From Kribbella jiaozuonensis (GTDB taxonomy: Bacteria > Actinomycetota > Actinomycetes > Propionibacteriales > Kribbellaceae): a stretch of DNA of 64,000 nt. Below are positions 52,551 through 61,905 of this stretch, piece after piece. The stretch is from the NCBI RefSeq assembly GCF_005233875.1, contig NZ_SZPZ01000002.1, positions 744,001 through 808,000 of the forward strand. The letters are read 5' to 3'. Position 1 is the first letter of the stretch. Each line of letters opens with the position of its first letter. The notes under the pieces are model-generated. The model was not told the DNA's origin, did no database searches, and saw nothing but the letters and a program-made list of their open reading frames with translations. Position numbers and translations under genes: made by a program.

Positions 52551-53867
52551 GTGGACCAGTTCCTCCAGCAGCTCGTCAACGGGCTGACCTTGGGCTCGCT
52601 CTACGCCCTGATCGCGGTGGGTTACACCGTGGTCTACGGCATCGTGCAGCTCATCAACTTCGCCCACGGCGAGGTCTTCATGATCGGCGCGTTCGGCGCG
52701 CTGACCACGTACTTGCTGTTCTTCAACGGTCATACCAGCGTCTGGATCCTGCCGGTGATGATCATCGGCGCGATGATCGCGTCGGTCGGCACCGCGGTGC
52801 TGATGGAACGTGTCGCGTACCGTCCCCTGCGGAACGCGCCACGGCTGGCACCGCTGATCACCGCGATCGGTATCTCGGTGTTCCTGCAGGAGTTCATCCG
52901 GCTCTTCTACGAGCAGCCGGGCTGGACCGTCGCGGTGTTCGCCGGCCTGGCGATCGCCATCGGTTACGTCGTCGGCGCGCGGCAGGCCAAGGTCAACCTG
53001 AACCACCCGGTGTCCAAGTGGAACGACCGGGCCCCGTTGCTCGGCGCCGCGGTCGGCGCCGTCGTGCTGTGGGGCGTCGTCCGGCTGTACAACGGCGACG
53101 TGTCCGCGCTGTACATCGTGGTGGCCGTCGTCGGCGGTGCCATCGTCGGTACGGCGGTCGGCGTGCTGGCCGGCCGGCTCGCGAAGAAGGGCGCGCGGGT
53201 CGAGATCAACGTGCAGGCCGTGGCTGCCACGGCCGTCGCGTCCGCACTGACCGCGGAGATCGGCTGGGTCATCTTCAAGGAACTGATCAACAAGGTCGAG
53301 TGGCCGAGCGCGAAGCAGCGCATCCCGTTCCCGCAGCTGGACGTGGTGACCGGTACGGCGCTGCAGGTCGGCGGCGTGACCATCCAACGGTCCGCGATCT
53401 TCACCGTCGCAGCCCTCGTGGTCTGCGCCGTACTGCTGTGGTTCTTCATCAACCGGACCCGGCTCGGCCGCGGTATGCAGGCCGTGTCGCAGGACCCGGA
53501 CACCGCCCGGCTGATGGGTATCAACGTCGACCGGATCATCGTGGTCGCGTTCGCACTCGGTGCGGTGCTCGCGGCGATCGCGGGTGTCTCGCAGGGTCTG
53601 CAGAACAACAACATCGACTTCCGGATGGGCTTCCTGGCCGGTCTGAAGGCGTTCACCGCGGCCGTGCTCGGTGGTATCGGCAACGTGTACGGCGCTGTCG
53701 TCGGCGGTCTGGTGCTCGGTGTGGTCGAGGCGATGGCCACGCAGTACATCCCGGGTCAGTTCGGCGGAAGCACCTGGAAGGACGTCTGGGCCTTCGTCAT
53801 CCTGATTCTGGTTCTGGTCTTCAGGCCGCAGGGCCTGCTCGGCGCGAGGGTGGTGGACCGGGCATGA
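52551..53867 (+). CDS. livH: Branched-chain amino acid ABC permease LivH, with large insert
   Basis: A 438-residue inner membrane permease. The N-terminal GLTLGSLYALIAVGYTVVYG and INFAHGEVFMIGAFGA are LivH hallmarks, and the cytoplasmic coupling loop is RMGINVDRI-like (LMGINVDRIIVVAF). Typical LivH has about 290-310 residues. Here about 128 residues (about 121-249) are inserted after GISVFLQEF, with three to four additional hydrophobic stretches (for example VFAGLAIAIGYVVGA and YIVVAVVGGAIVGTAVGVL). The start is GTG with GGGAGG 9 bases upstream. It overlaps livM by four bases. Confidence 0.92.
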   Translation: MDQFLQQLVNGLTLGSLYALIAVGYTVVYGIVQLINFAHGEVFMIGAFGALTTYLLFFNGHTSVWILPVMIIGAMIASVGTAVLMERVAYRPLRNAPRLAPLITAIGISVFLQEFIRLFYEQPGWTVAVFAGLAIAIGYVVGARQAKVNLNHPVSKWNDRAPLLGAAVGAVVLWGVVRLYNGDVSALYIVVAVVGGAIVGTAVGVLAGRLAKKGARVEINVQAVAATAVASALTAEIGWVIFKELINKVEWPSAKQRIPFPQLDVVTGTALQVGGVTIQRSAIFTVAALVVCAVLLWFFINRTRLGRGMQAVSQDPDTARLMGINVDRIIVVAFALGAVLAAIAGVSQGLQNNNIDFRMGFLAGLKAFTAAVLGGIGNVYGAVVGGLVLGVVEAMATQYIPGQFGGSTWKDVWAFVILILVLVFRPQGLLGARVVDRA

Positions 53868-55579
53868 CGGATGTGAAAACTCCGGTGCCGGAGGCAACGG
53901 AAGCGCCGCCGGCGAAACCGGTCAGCCCGATCGCGTGGCCGTTGGGGATCGCGGGCGTCGTGCTCGTGATCGTCGGCTCGTTCCTGTCGTGGAGCTACGA
54001 CAAGACGATCCTGAACGACCTCTCGATCAACTTCTATCCGGGCGGGCTGCAGATCCTCGCGATCATCACCGCCGTCCTGGCGCTGGTGCTGCTGCTGGCC
54101 GAGAAGGGCCCGCTGACCAGGCTCGGCGCGTGGCTGGACGCCACGCTCGGGATCCGGACGCTCGGCGCCGGTCTGACGCTCTACATGGTGCTGATCCTGG
54201 TTGCGATCGGCACCGAGTCCGACGGCCTGATCAACGTGAACCCGGGTGCGTACATCACGCTCGTCGGTGCCTTGGCGATCGCGGTCTCGGGCTGGATGCT
54301 GCCGTTGCGGCAGTTGCGGGACATGAGCGAGGCGAGGCTGCCGGGCTGGTTCGAGATCCTCACGATCGCGGTGCTGATGGCCGCGGTGCTGTTCGCCGCG
54401 GCGTACGCGCTCGGTCTGCAGGACGCCTGGTCGTTCGTGCTCTGTCTGGTGTTCATCGCCGTGATCGCGACGGCGTTGTTCCGGACCGGCACGATGACGT
54501 TCGTCGGTCACGTCGGGCAGCGGCACCGCAAGGTGCTCACGCTCGCCGCGTTCGTGGTGGCGTTCCTGTTCCCGTTCACCCAGAACGGGTCGGACGCGAA
54601 CATGTCGATCGCGAACCAGGTGCTGATCTTCGGCGCCACCGCGATGGGCCTGAACATCGTGGTCGGTCTGGCCGGCCTGCTCGACCTCGGGTACATCGCG
54701 TTCCTCGGGGCCGGCTCCTACACGGCCGCGGTGCTGTCGAACTCGGCGTTCGCCACCGTCGGGTGGAAGCCGCCGTTCCTGGTCGTGATGCTGGTCGGTG
54801 CGGCGGTGTCCGCGACGCTGGGTCTCATCATCGGTACGCCGACGCTGCGGGTCTCGGGTGACTACCTGGCCATCGTGACGCTCGGCTTCGGTGAGATCTT
54901 CCGGTTCTCGATGGGCAACCTGGACGGCAACAACGGCCCGAACCTGACCAACGGACCGAACGGTATCCCGGGTATCCCGGACCTGGAGATCGGCGGGTTC
55001 AACTTCGGTGACGAGCACGCGATCGCCGGGATCGAGCTGGGCCGGTTCTCGAACTACTACTTCCTGCTGCTGATCCTGATCGGCTTCGTCATCCTGGTCT
55101 TCGCCCGGCTGAACAACAGCCGGATCGGCCGCGGCTGGGTCGCGATCCGGGAGGACGAGAAGGCCGCCGAGGCGATGGGCGTGAACGTGTTCGGGCTGAA
55201 GCTGCTCGCGTTCGCGGTCGGCGCGTTCCTGGCCGGTCTGGCCGGCACCATCAAGGCGCACCAGGACGCCGCGGTCAGTCCGGACCAGTACCAGTTCATC
55301 GAGTCGGCGTTCCTGCTCGCCGCGATCGTGCTCGGCGGTATGGGCACCATCGCCGGTGTGTTGCTGGGAGCAACGATCCTGAAGCTGCTGCCGGAGAAGC
55401 TGCGGTTCTTCTCGGAGTACCGGCTGCTGATGTTCGGCCTGCTGCTGGTGCTGATGATGCGGTTCCGGCCCGAGGGCCTGGTCGCGAGCAGACGGAGACA
55501 GCTCGAGTTCCACGAAGAGGACGAGGAGCTGGCCGTCGAGATCGAAGAGGAACGCCTGGCCGTCGGGGAGGCGAAATGA
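53864..55579 (+). CDS. livM: Branched-chain amino acid ABC permease LivM, long form
   Basis: A 571-residue permease. The LivM core occupies about residues 240-540: NIVVGLAGLLDLGYIAFLG, GDYLAIVTLGFGEIFR, and RGWVAIREDEKAAEAMGVN, the coupling loop. The first ~230 residues add a proline-rich cytoplasmic tail and about six further hydrophobic segments, and the C-terminus ends in a charged Glu-rich tail. Long LivM forms are common in Actinobacteria. The ATG overlaps the livH stop, and its end overlaps the livG start, so subunits are made in step. Confidence 0.93.
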   Translation: MTDVKTPVPEATEAPPAKPVSPIAWPLGIAGVVLVIVGSFLSWSYDKTILNDLSINFYPGGLQILAIITAVLALVLLLAEKGPLTRLGAWLDATLGIRTLGAGLTLYMVLILVAIGTESDGLINVNPGAYITLVGALAIAVSGWMLPLRQLRDMSEARLPGWFEILTIAVLMAAVLFAAAYALGLQDAWSFVLCLVFIAVIATALFRTGTMTFVGHVGQRHRKVLTLAAFVVAFLFPFTQNGSDANMSIANQVLIFGATAMGLNIVVGLAGLLDLGYIAFLGAGSYTAAVLSNSAFATVGWKPPFLVVMLVGAAVSATLGLIIGTPTLRVSGDYLAIVTLGFGEIFRFSMGNLDGNNGPNLTNGPNGIPGIPDLEIGGFNFGDEHAIAGIELGRFSNYYFLLLILIGFVILVFARLNNSRIGRGWVAIREDEKAAEAMGVNVFGLKLLAFAVGAFLAGLAGTIKAHQDAAVSPDQYQFIESAFLLAAIVLGGMGTIAGVLLGATILKLLPEKLRFFSEYRLLMFGLLLVLMMRFRPEGLVASRRRQLEFHEEDEELAVEIEEERLAVGEAK

Positions 55580-56505
55580 CAGTGACCGAGTCCCGGCCCG
55601 CGGCCTCCCGGCCGATCGGCGAGCCGGTCCTGGAAGCCTCCGGCGTGACCATGCGGTTCGGTGGTCTGCTGGCGGTCAACAACGTCAACCTGACCGTCCG
55701 CGAGGGTGAGATCGTCGGTCTGATCGGCCCGAACGGGGCCGGTAAGACGACGTTCTTCAACTGCCTCACCGGTCTGTACAAGCCGACCAGCGGTCAGGTC
55801 CGGTTCGCCGGCGTACCGCGGAAGGCGCCGAAGGCCCCGAAGCTCAAGAAGGGCGAGGAGCTCGATCTGGAGGCTGTGCCGGTCCAGGAGCTCGCCGCGC
55901 TGTCGCCGTTGCCACCCAAGCCGCGGGCGGTCGTCCGGGCCGGGATGGCGCGGACGTTCCAGAACATCCGGCTGTTCGCGAACATGACCGCGCTGGAGAA
56001 CGTGATGGTCGGGCGGTACTGCCGGACCAGCGCGGGCGCGCTCACGTCGGTCCTGCGGGGGCCGAAGTTCCGGCGCGAGGAGGAGGCGACCCGGGCCCGG
56101 GCGCAGGAGCTGCTCGACTTCGTCGGTCTCGGCCGCTCGACCGAGCACCTGGCCCGGAACATGCCGTACGGCGACCAGCGCCGGCTCGAGATCGCGCGGG
56201 CGCTGGCCACCGACCCGAAGCTCATCCTGCTGGACGAGCCGACGGCCGGTATGAACCCGCAGGAGACCCGGCAGGCGATGGACCTGATCTTCAAGATCCG
56301 GGACTCCGGGCTGTCGGTCGTGGTGATCGAGCACGACATGCGGTTCATCTTCAACCTGTGCGACCGGGTGCTGTGTCTGGTCCAGGGGGAGGCCCTGATC
56401 GAGGGCAGCCCGGACGAGGTGCAGTCCGACCCGCGGGTGATCGAGGCCTACATCGGCACCGGCGAGGACGACGAGGACGAGGCAACGGGAGAGGAGACCT
56501 CATGA
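55576..56505 (+). CDS. livG: Branched-chain amino acid ABC ATPase LivG
   Basis: One of two ATPases of the Liv transporter, 309 residues. Walker A is LIGPNGAGKTTFFNCLTG, the Q-loop follows in GMARTFQNIRLF, the signature reads RNMPYGDQRRLEIARAL and Walker B is LILLDEPTAGMNPQE, with the switch His in VVIEHDMRF. About 35 residues rich in Lys and Pro (APKAPKLKKGEELDLEAV) are inserted between GVPRK and the Q-loop, compared with the 255-residue form. An acidic tail ends the protein. The stop overlaps the livF ATG. Confidence 0.94.
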   Translation: MTVTESRPAASRPIGEPVLEASGVTMRFGGLLAVNNVNLTVREGEIVGLIGPNGAGKTTFFNCLTGLYKPTSGQVRFAGVPRKAPKAPKLKKGEELDLEAVPVQELAALSPLPPKPRAVVRAGMARTFQNIRLFANMTALENVMVGRYCRTSAGALTSVLRGPKFRREEEATRARAQELLDFVGLGRSTEHLARNMPYGDQRRLEIARALATDPKLILLDEPTAGMNPQETRQAMDLIFKIRDSGLSVVVIEHDMRFIFNLCDRVLCLVQGEALIEGSPDEVQSDPRVIEAYIGTGEDDEDEATGEETS

Positions 56506-57218
56506 CCGCCATGCTCGAGGTCAAGGACCTGGAAGTTGCCTACGGCAAGATCCTTGCGGTGAAGAAGATCAGCTTCAGCGTGGAGCAGGGGCAGGTGGTG
56601 TCGCTGATCGGCACCAACGGCGCCGGCAAGACCACCACGCTGAAGACGATCTCCGGTCTGCTCCGGCCGACCGGCGGCGAGATCTGGTTCCAGGGTGAGC
56701 GGATCGACCACGTGGCGGCGCACGACATCGTCACCCGGGGTCTGGCCCACTCGCCCGAGGGCCGGCGGATCTTCCCGCGGCTGTCGGTCGAGGAGAACCT
56801 GATGCTCGGCGCGTTCTCGCGCCGGGACCCGACCGGCGTACGGACCGACCTGGAGTCCGCGTACGAGCTGTTCCCGATCCTGGGGGAGCGGCGCAAGCAG
56901 CCGGCCGGTACGTTCTCCGGCGGTGAGCAGCAGATGCTGGCGATGGGCCGGGCGATGATGAGCCGGCCGAAGCTGCTGATGCTGGACGAGCCGTCGATGG
57001 GTCTGTCGCCGATCATGATGAAGCGGATCATGTCGACGGTGACCGAGCTGCAGCGGCAGGGTACGACGATCCTGCTGGTCGAGCAGAACGCCCAGGCCGC
57101 GTTGAAGCGGGCCGACTTCGGCTACGTGCTCGAGGTCGGGAAGATCGTGCTGTCGGGCTCCGGCAGCGATCTGTTGGTGAACGACTCGGTCCGTAAGGCC
57201 TATCTCGGCGAGGACTGA
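56502..57218 (+). CDS. livF: Branched-chain amino acid ABC ATPase LivF
   Basis: The second ATPase, 238 residues, normal length. Walker A SLIGTNGAGKTTTLKTISG, signature GTFSGGEQQMLAMGRAM, Walker B LLMLDEPSMGLSP and switch residue in LVEQNAQAAL (Gln in place of His, normal for LivF). The ATG at 56502 overlaps the livG stop; upstream in-frame sequence lies inside livG. It is the last gene of the Liv operon and ends 19 bases before the convergent DUF554 gene. Confidence 0.95.
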   Translation: MTAMLEVKDLEVAYGKILAVKKISFSVEQGQVVSLIGTNGAGKTTTLKTISGLLRPTGGEIWFQGERIDHVAAHDIVTRGLAHSPEGRRIFPRLSVEENLMLGAFSRRDPTGVRTDLESAYELFPILGERRKQPAGTFSGGEQQMLAMGRAMMSRPKLLMLDEPSMGLSPIMMKRIMSTVTELQRQGTTILLVEQNAQAALKRADFGYVLEVGKIVLSGSGSDLLVNDSVRKAYLGED

Positions 57219-57236
57219 GGGTTCGTCGCTGCTGGT

Positions 57237-57977
57237 TCAGTTGCGGATGACAACGAGCAACTGAACCAGCAGCGGCGCCACGATCAAGGCAGGTAGCAGG
57301 TCGGCGACTGCTACCTGCTTCAGTTTCAGCAGCCTGAGCGCCACGCCGATCAGCATCACCCCGCCGGTCGCGCCGAGTGCGGTCACATGAGCATCGGGCA
57401 GTACGTCGCCCAGCACCGCACCCACAGCCGTCATCGAACCCTGGACCACGAGTACGACGAGAGCCGACGCCGCCACGCCCCAGCCGAACGACGCGGCGAA
57501 GGCGATCGAGGTGAAGCCGTCCAGAACCGCCTTCAGGTACAGCTGATCCGCGCCGCGGCCGAGCCCGTCGGACAGCGAACCGAGGAACGTCAGCGGCCCG
57601 ACGCAGAACACCATCGACGCCGACACGAACCCTTCGACGAACGTGCTCTGTCCCTCGCCGCGGTCGAAGCGGCGCTGCATCCAGGCGCCGAAACCTTCCA
57701 GCCGTTCCTCGATGTGCAGCAGCGAGCCGGTGATCCCGCCGATCAGCATCGCGCCCAGCACGATCAGCACCGGGGCGCTGTCACCGACCGCGTCGCTGAG
57801 CGCCTTGTCGCCGACGGTGAGTGCCGAGGAGATCGCGATCAGCAGCGTGACCAGGCCGATCGCATCGGTGACCAGGTCCCTGGTGCGGTGACTGAGCCGG
57901 TGTCCGACGAGTACGCCGAGTACCGAACCGACGAGCACTGTCGCGACGTTCACGACGGTCCCGATTCCGATGAACAA
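57237..57977 (-). CDS. DUF554 family membrane protein
   Basis: A 246-residue membrane protein with about seven hydrophobic segments. The N-terminal GTVVNVATVLVGSVLGVLVG, the middle MVFCVGPLTFLGSLSDGL and DGFTSIAFAASFGWGVAAS match the DUF554 (YqgA) family, whose function is not known. The start is TTG at 57977, supported by GGAGGG seven bases upstream. It converges on livF and is divergent from the GNAT gene, with a 124-base promoter region between them. Confidence 0.82.
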   Translation of the reverse strand: MFIGIGTVVNVATVLVGSVLGVLVGHRLSHRTRDLVTDAIGLVTLLIAISSALTVGDKALSDAVGDSAPVLIVLGAMLIGGITGSLLHIEERLEGFGAWMQRRFDRGEGQSTFVEGFVSASMVFCVGPLTFLGSLSDGLGRGADQLYLKAVLDGFTSIAFAASFGWGVAASALVVLVVQGSMTAVGAVLGDVLPDAHVTALGATGGVMLIGVALRLLKLKQVAVADLLPALIVAPLLVQLLVVIRN

Positions 57978-58101
57978 ACTGGTCCCTCCGGACAGCTCTG
58001 GTCAGCTTTGCATGTGACCCCCGAGGGCCTACTGTTGCGCGAGGACGAGCGTATCGGCCCGTCCGTTCACCTCGGGGGTGGACCGGACCCAGGAGGTCGC
58101 T

Positions 58102-58746
58102 GTGGTGGCAGCCATCGAGGTGAGGGACGCACGCGTGGGTGACGCCGGCGCCCTGGTCGCGTTGTGGCGTGAGCTGACCACCGCCGGGCTACCGTCCCGG
58201 TTGCCCGCGCCGCCGTCGACCGCCGCCGCCGAGGTTGCCGTCAGCAAGCATGTGGACGATCCGTTCGGCCGGCTGCTGGTGGGCGAGCTGGACGGCGACA
58301 TCCACGGCATGGCCTACCTGCGCAAGACCGCCGTCAGCCCGCTGCACGACGACACCACGGTCACGGTCGAGTACCTGCATGTCAGCGACACCGCCCGCCG
58401 GCACGGTCTCGGCAAGGCCCTGATCGCCGAGGCGGTCACCTGGGCCGAGCACGAGAGCTGCGCCCACCTCGCCGTCGTCGCGCCCGCGATCGCCCGCGAG
58501 GCGAACCGGTTCCTGGCCCGGCTCGGTCTCGGCCAGGCCGGCGTACTGCGGTTCGCGAACACGCACACGGTCCGTCGCCGGCTCGCCGCCGAGCACGCGC
58601 CGAACCTGCTGGCCCTGCTCTCGTCCCGCCGGTCCGCGTTCGCCCGCCGCGCCCAGCTCAGCGGCACAGTCGGCGGCTCGGTGGGCGGCACAGTAGGCGG
58701 CGCCGTGGTCAGCTCCCCGGCGGAGCCTGAATCAGCTGGCAAGTGA
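58102..58746 (+). CDS. GNAT family N-acetyltransferase
   Basis: A 214-residue protein with one GNAT domain: IEVRDARVGDAGALVALW at the start, VEYLHVSDTARRHGLGKALI with the acetyl-CoA loop near 105-120, and ANRFLARLGLGQAGVL as the last helix and strand. A tail of about 50 residues with SGTVGGSVGGTVGGAV is probably flexible. The GTG at 58102 has AGGAGG five bases upstream; GTG at 58105 or 58078 is also possible. It overlaps the convergent thioesterase by 38 bases. Confidence 0.85.
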   Translation: MVAAIEVRDARVGDAGALVALWRELTTAGLPSRLPAPPSTAAAEVAVSKHVDDPFGRLLVGELDGDIHGMAYLRKTAVSPLHDDTTVTVEYLHVSDTARRHGLGKALIAEAVTWAEHESCAHLAVVAPAIAREANRFLARLGLGQAGVLRFANTHTVRRRLAAEHAPNLLALLSSRRSAFARRAQLSGTVGGSVGGTVGGAVVSSPAEPESAGK

Positions 58747-59128
58747 TCCGCGCGGTGCAGACCCGCTTGTCCCGCTCGTCGGTGACGATCACTTCGTACG
58801 ACGTCGTCGTCCGGCCGAGGTAGATCGGGGTCGCGACCCCGGTGACCACTCCCTCGCGGACCGCCCGGTGATGGGTCGCGTTGATGTCGACACCGACCGC
58901 GACCTTCCCGTACGTCGCCGCGTGCAGCGCGGAGCCGATCGAGCCGAGGCTCTCGGCCAGCACGCAGGACGCGCCGCCGTGGAGCAGACCGTACGGCTGC
59001 GTGTTGCCCTTGACGGGCATCGTGGCGACCACCCGCTCGGGTGACGCTTCGCTGACAACGATTCCCATCAGCTGGAGGAGCGTGCCCTCCATGCCCATAC
59101 CCGGTCCGAGGTTCGTTTCATCTGTCAC
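58709..59128 (-). CDS. Hotdog-fold thioesterase (PaaI type)
   Basis: A 139-residue acyl-CoA thioesterase. The hotdog helix and catalytic Asn/His region is in GNTQPYGLLHGGASCVLAES, where HGG and the following Glu are conserved in the PaaI/YbgC-like group. VGVDINATHHRAVREG and YEVIVTDERDKRV follow. The start is GTG with no ribosome site. The position next to polA recalls a thioesterase gene found near pyk and polA in other Actinobacteria. The acyl substrate is unknown. Confidence 0.87.
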   Translation of the reverse strand: MTDETNLGPGMGMEGTLLQLMGIVVSEASPERVVATMPVKGNTQPYGLLHGGASCVLAESLGSIGSALHAATYGKVAVGVDINATHHRAVREGVVTGVATPIYLGRTTTSYEVIVTDERDKRVCTARITCQLIQAPPGS

Positions 59129-59163
59129 GGAAGCAGTGTGTCAGAACTGTCCACGGGACCCAC

Positions 59164-59169
59164 TAGAGT
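59164..59169 (+). promoter_or_regulatory. -10 hexamer TAGAGT for leaderless polA
   Basis: TAGAGT is six bases before the GTG at 59176 with no Shine-Dalgarno in the gap. Confidence 0.45.
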
Positions 59170-59175
59170 CGGTGT

Positions 59176-61905
59176 GTGGCTCCAGATACCGACACCTCGA
59201 CGATGACAAAGGACACCGCGACCCCGGGCACCGGGCGACCGCGGATCCTGCTGCTGGACGGGCACTCGCTGGCGTACCGGGCGTTCTACGCGCTCCCGGT
59301 GGAGAACTTCTCCACCACCACCGGGCAGCACACCAACGCGGTGTACGGGTTCACCTCGATGCTGATCAACATGCTCCGCGACGAGCAGCCGACGCATATC
59401 TGCGTGGCCTTCGACGTGTCCCGCAAGACCTTCCGCTCCGAGCAGTACGCGGAGTACAAGGCGGGCCGGTCGAAGTCGCCGGACGAGTTCAAGGGGCAGG
59501 TCTCGCTGGTCAAGGAGGTGCTGGAGGCGCTCCGGATCCCGACCACCGAGATCGACGGCTGGGAGGCCGACGACATCATCGCCACGCTGGCCACGCAGGC
59601 GTCCGAGCAGGGCTTCGAGGTGCTGATCAGCAGCGGTGACCGGGACGCGTTCCAGCTGGTCAGCGACGACGTCACAGTGCTCTACCCGAAGCGCGGTGTC
59701 TCCGAGATCGCCCGGATGGACCCGGCCGCGATCGAGGAGAAGTACGGCGTCCCCCCGCGGCTGTATCCGGATCTGGCCGCGCTGGTGGGGGAGCAGAGCG
59801 ACAACCTGCCCGGCGTGCCCGGGGTCGGGCCGAAGACCGCGGCCAAGTGGCTGAACCACTTCGGCTCGCTGAACGACGTGGTCGACCGGGTGAACGAGAT
59901 CAAAGGCAAGGCGGGCGAGTCACTGCGTGAGCACCTCGCGGACGTGATCCGGAACCGGCAGATCAACGAGCTGGTCCGCGACCTGACCCTGGACGTCGTG
60001 GTGGACGACCTGGCCCGGACACCGTGGGACCGGGACAAGGTCCACACGCTGTTCGACAGCCTGGAGTTCCGGGTACTGCGGGAGCGGCTCGTCGCCGAAC
60101 ACGAAGAGGTCGACGCGACAGTCGACCACGGGTTCGAGCTGGAGGGCGCGCAGCTGAAGCCGGGCGAGGTGGCGGCCTGGCTCAAGGAGCACGTGAGCAC
60201 GGGCGAGCGCGTCGGCGTCGCGGTCCAGGGCAGCTGGGGCGGCGGGACCGGCCAGATCACCGGGCTCGCGCTGGCGAACACGTCCGGCGCCGCGGCCTGG
60301 TTCGACCCGACGATGATGACGCCGGACGACGAGGCCGCGTGGAAGACCTGGCTCGCCGACGAGAAGCAGCCGAAGGCGCTGCACGACGTGAACGGTCCGC
60401 TCCTCGGCTTCCTGGAGCGCGGCTGGACGCTCGGCGGCCTGAGCTCGGATACCCAGCTCAGCGCGTACCTGGTCCGTCCGGACCAGCGTGCGTACGACCT
60501 GGCCGACCTGACCGTGCGGTACCTCAAGCGCGAGCTGCGCAACGAGGAGGCCGACAACGGCCAGCTCAGCTTCGACGACGTCGAGGGCGGCCCGGCTGCG
60601 GACCACACGATGCTGCGTGCCCGCGCGATCGCCGATCTCGCCGACACGCTCGACACCGAGCTCGAGAAGCAAGCCGGTACTCCGCTGCTCGCGGACGTCG
60701 AGTTGCCGTTGATCCAGGTGATCGCGGCGATGGAGCGTGACGGCATCGCGGTCGACCGGCCGTACCTGGAGCAGCTCGAGGAGCGGTTCGCGACCGGGGT
60801 GCGGGAGGCCGCGACCTCGGCGTACGAGGTGATCGGTAAGGAGATCAACCTCGGGTCGCCGAAGCAGCTGCAGGTGGTGCTGTTCGACGAGTTGCAGATG
60901 CCGAAGACGAAGCGGACCAAGACCGGGTACACCACGGACGCGGACTCGCTGCAGGCGCTGTTCGAGAAGACCGAGCACCCGTTCCTCGCGTACCTGCTGG
61001 CGCACCGGGACGCGACCCGCCTGCGGCAGACGGTCGAGGGCCTGCTGAAGACGATCAGCCCGCGCGACGGCCGGATCCACACGACGTTCAACCAGACGAT
61101 CGCGGCGACCGGGCGGCTCAGCTCGACCGACCCGAACCTGCAGAACATCCCGATCCGGACCGAGGAGGGCCGCCGGATCCGGCAGGCCTTCATCGTCGGC
61201 GAGGGCAACGAGTCGCTGATGTCGGCGGACTACAGCCAGATCGAGATGCGGATCATGGCGCACGTGTCGAAGGACCAGGGCCTGATCGACGCGTTCAACT
61301 CCGGGATGGACTTCCACTCGGTGACCGCGTCCCGGGTGTTCTCGGTCGAGCCGGGTGACGTGACGCAGGAGCAGCGCGCGAAGATCAAGGCGATGAACTA
61401 CGGCCTGGCGTACGGACTGTCGGCGTACGGGTTGAGTCAGCAGCTGAAGATCGGCGTCGACGAGGCCAAGGGCCTGATGGACGAGTACTTCGAAGGCTTC
61501 GGCGGCGTGCGGGACTACCTGCGCTCGATCGTGATCGACGCAGGCAAGACCGGGTACACCGAGACGATCCTGGGCCGCCGGCGGTACCTGCCGGACCTGA
61601 CCAGCGACAACCGCCAGCGCCGCGAGATGGCCGAGCGGATGGCACTGAACGCCCCGATCCAGGGCTCGGCCGCCGACGTGATCAAGATGGCCATGCTCAA
61701 GGTCGATGCGTCGCTGCGCGAGTCCGACCTGAAGTCGCGGATGCTCCTTCAGGTCCACGACGAACTGGTCTTCGAGATCGCCCCCGGCGAACGCGAGGCG
61801 CTTGAGGAACTGGTCCGCCACGACATGGGCCACGCGGTCGAGATGGACGTCCCGCTGGACGTCTCAGTGGGCGTCGGCCGCACCTGGCACGAAGCCGCCC
61901 ACTAG
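59176..61905 (+). CDS. polA: DNA polymerase I
   Basis: A 909-residue repair polymerase. The 5' nuclease domain (about 20-310) has LLLDGHSLAYRAFYALP, DGWEADDIIATLA and ISSGDRDAFQLV. The middle domain has lost the 3'-5' exonuclease residues: the DxE strand reads VGVAVQGSWGG, while only YDLADL recalls motif III. The polymerase domain has motif A SADYSQIEMRIMAH, motif B RAKIKAMNYGLAYG and motif C LQVHDELVFE, all intact. It should fill gaps and remove Okazaki primers without proofreading, as in other Actinobacteria. Its stop shares a CTAG with the convergent NUDIX gene. Confidence 0.97.
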   Translation: MAPDTDTSTMTKDTATPGTGRPRILLLDGHSLAYRAFYALPVENFSTTTGQHTNAVYGFTSMLINMLRDEQPTHICVAFDVSRKTFRSEQYAEYKAGRSKSPDEFKGQVSLVKEVLEALRIPTTEIDGWEADDIIATLATQASEQGFEVLISSGDRDAFQLVSDDVTVLYPKRGVSEIARMDPAAIEEKYGVPPRLYPDLAALVGEQSDNLPGVPGVGPKTAAKWLNHFGSLNDVVDRVNEIKGKAGESLREHLADVIRNRQINELVRDLTLDVVVDDLARTPWDRDKVHTLFDSLEFRVLRERLVAEHEEVDATVDHGFELEGAQLKPGEVAAWLKEHVSTGERVGVAVQGSWGGGTGQITGLALANTSGAAAWFDPTMMTPDDEAAWKTWLADEKQPKALHDVNGPLLGFLERGWTLGGLSSDTQLSAYLVRPDQRAYDLADLTVRYLKRELRNEEADNGQLSFDDVEGGPAADHTMLRARAIADLADTLDTELEKQAGTPLLADVELPLIQVIAAMERDGIAVDRPYLEQLEERFATGVREAATSAYEVIGKEINLGSPKQLQVVLFDELQMPKTKRTKTGYTTDADSLQALFEKTEHPFLAYLLAHRDATRLRQTVEGLLKTISPRDGRIHTTFNQTIAATGRLSSTDPNLQNIPIRTEEGRRIRQAFIVGEGNESLMSADYSQIEMRIMAHVSKDQGLIDAFNSGMDFHSVTASRVFSVEPGDVTQEQRAKIKAMNYGLAYGLSAYGLSQQLKIGVDEAKGLMDEYFEGFGGVRDYLRSIVIDAGKTGYTETILGRRRYLPDLTSDNRQRREMAERMALNAPIQGSAADVIKMAMLKVDASLRESDLKSRMLLQVHDELVFEIAPGEREALEELVRHDMGHAVEMDVPLDVSVGVGRTWHEAAH

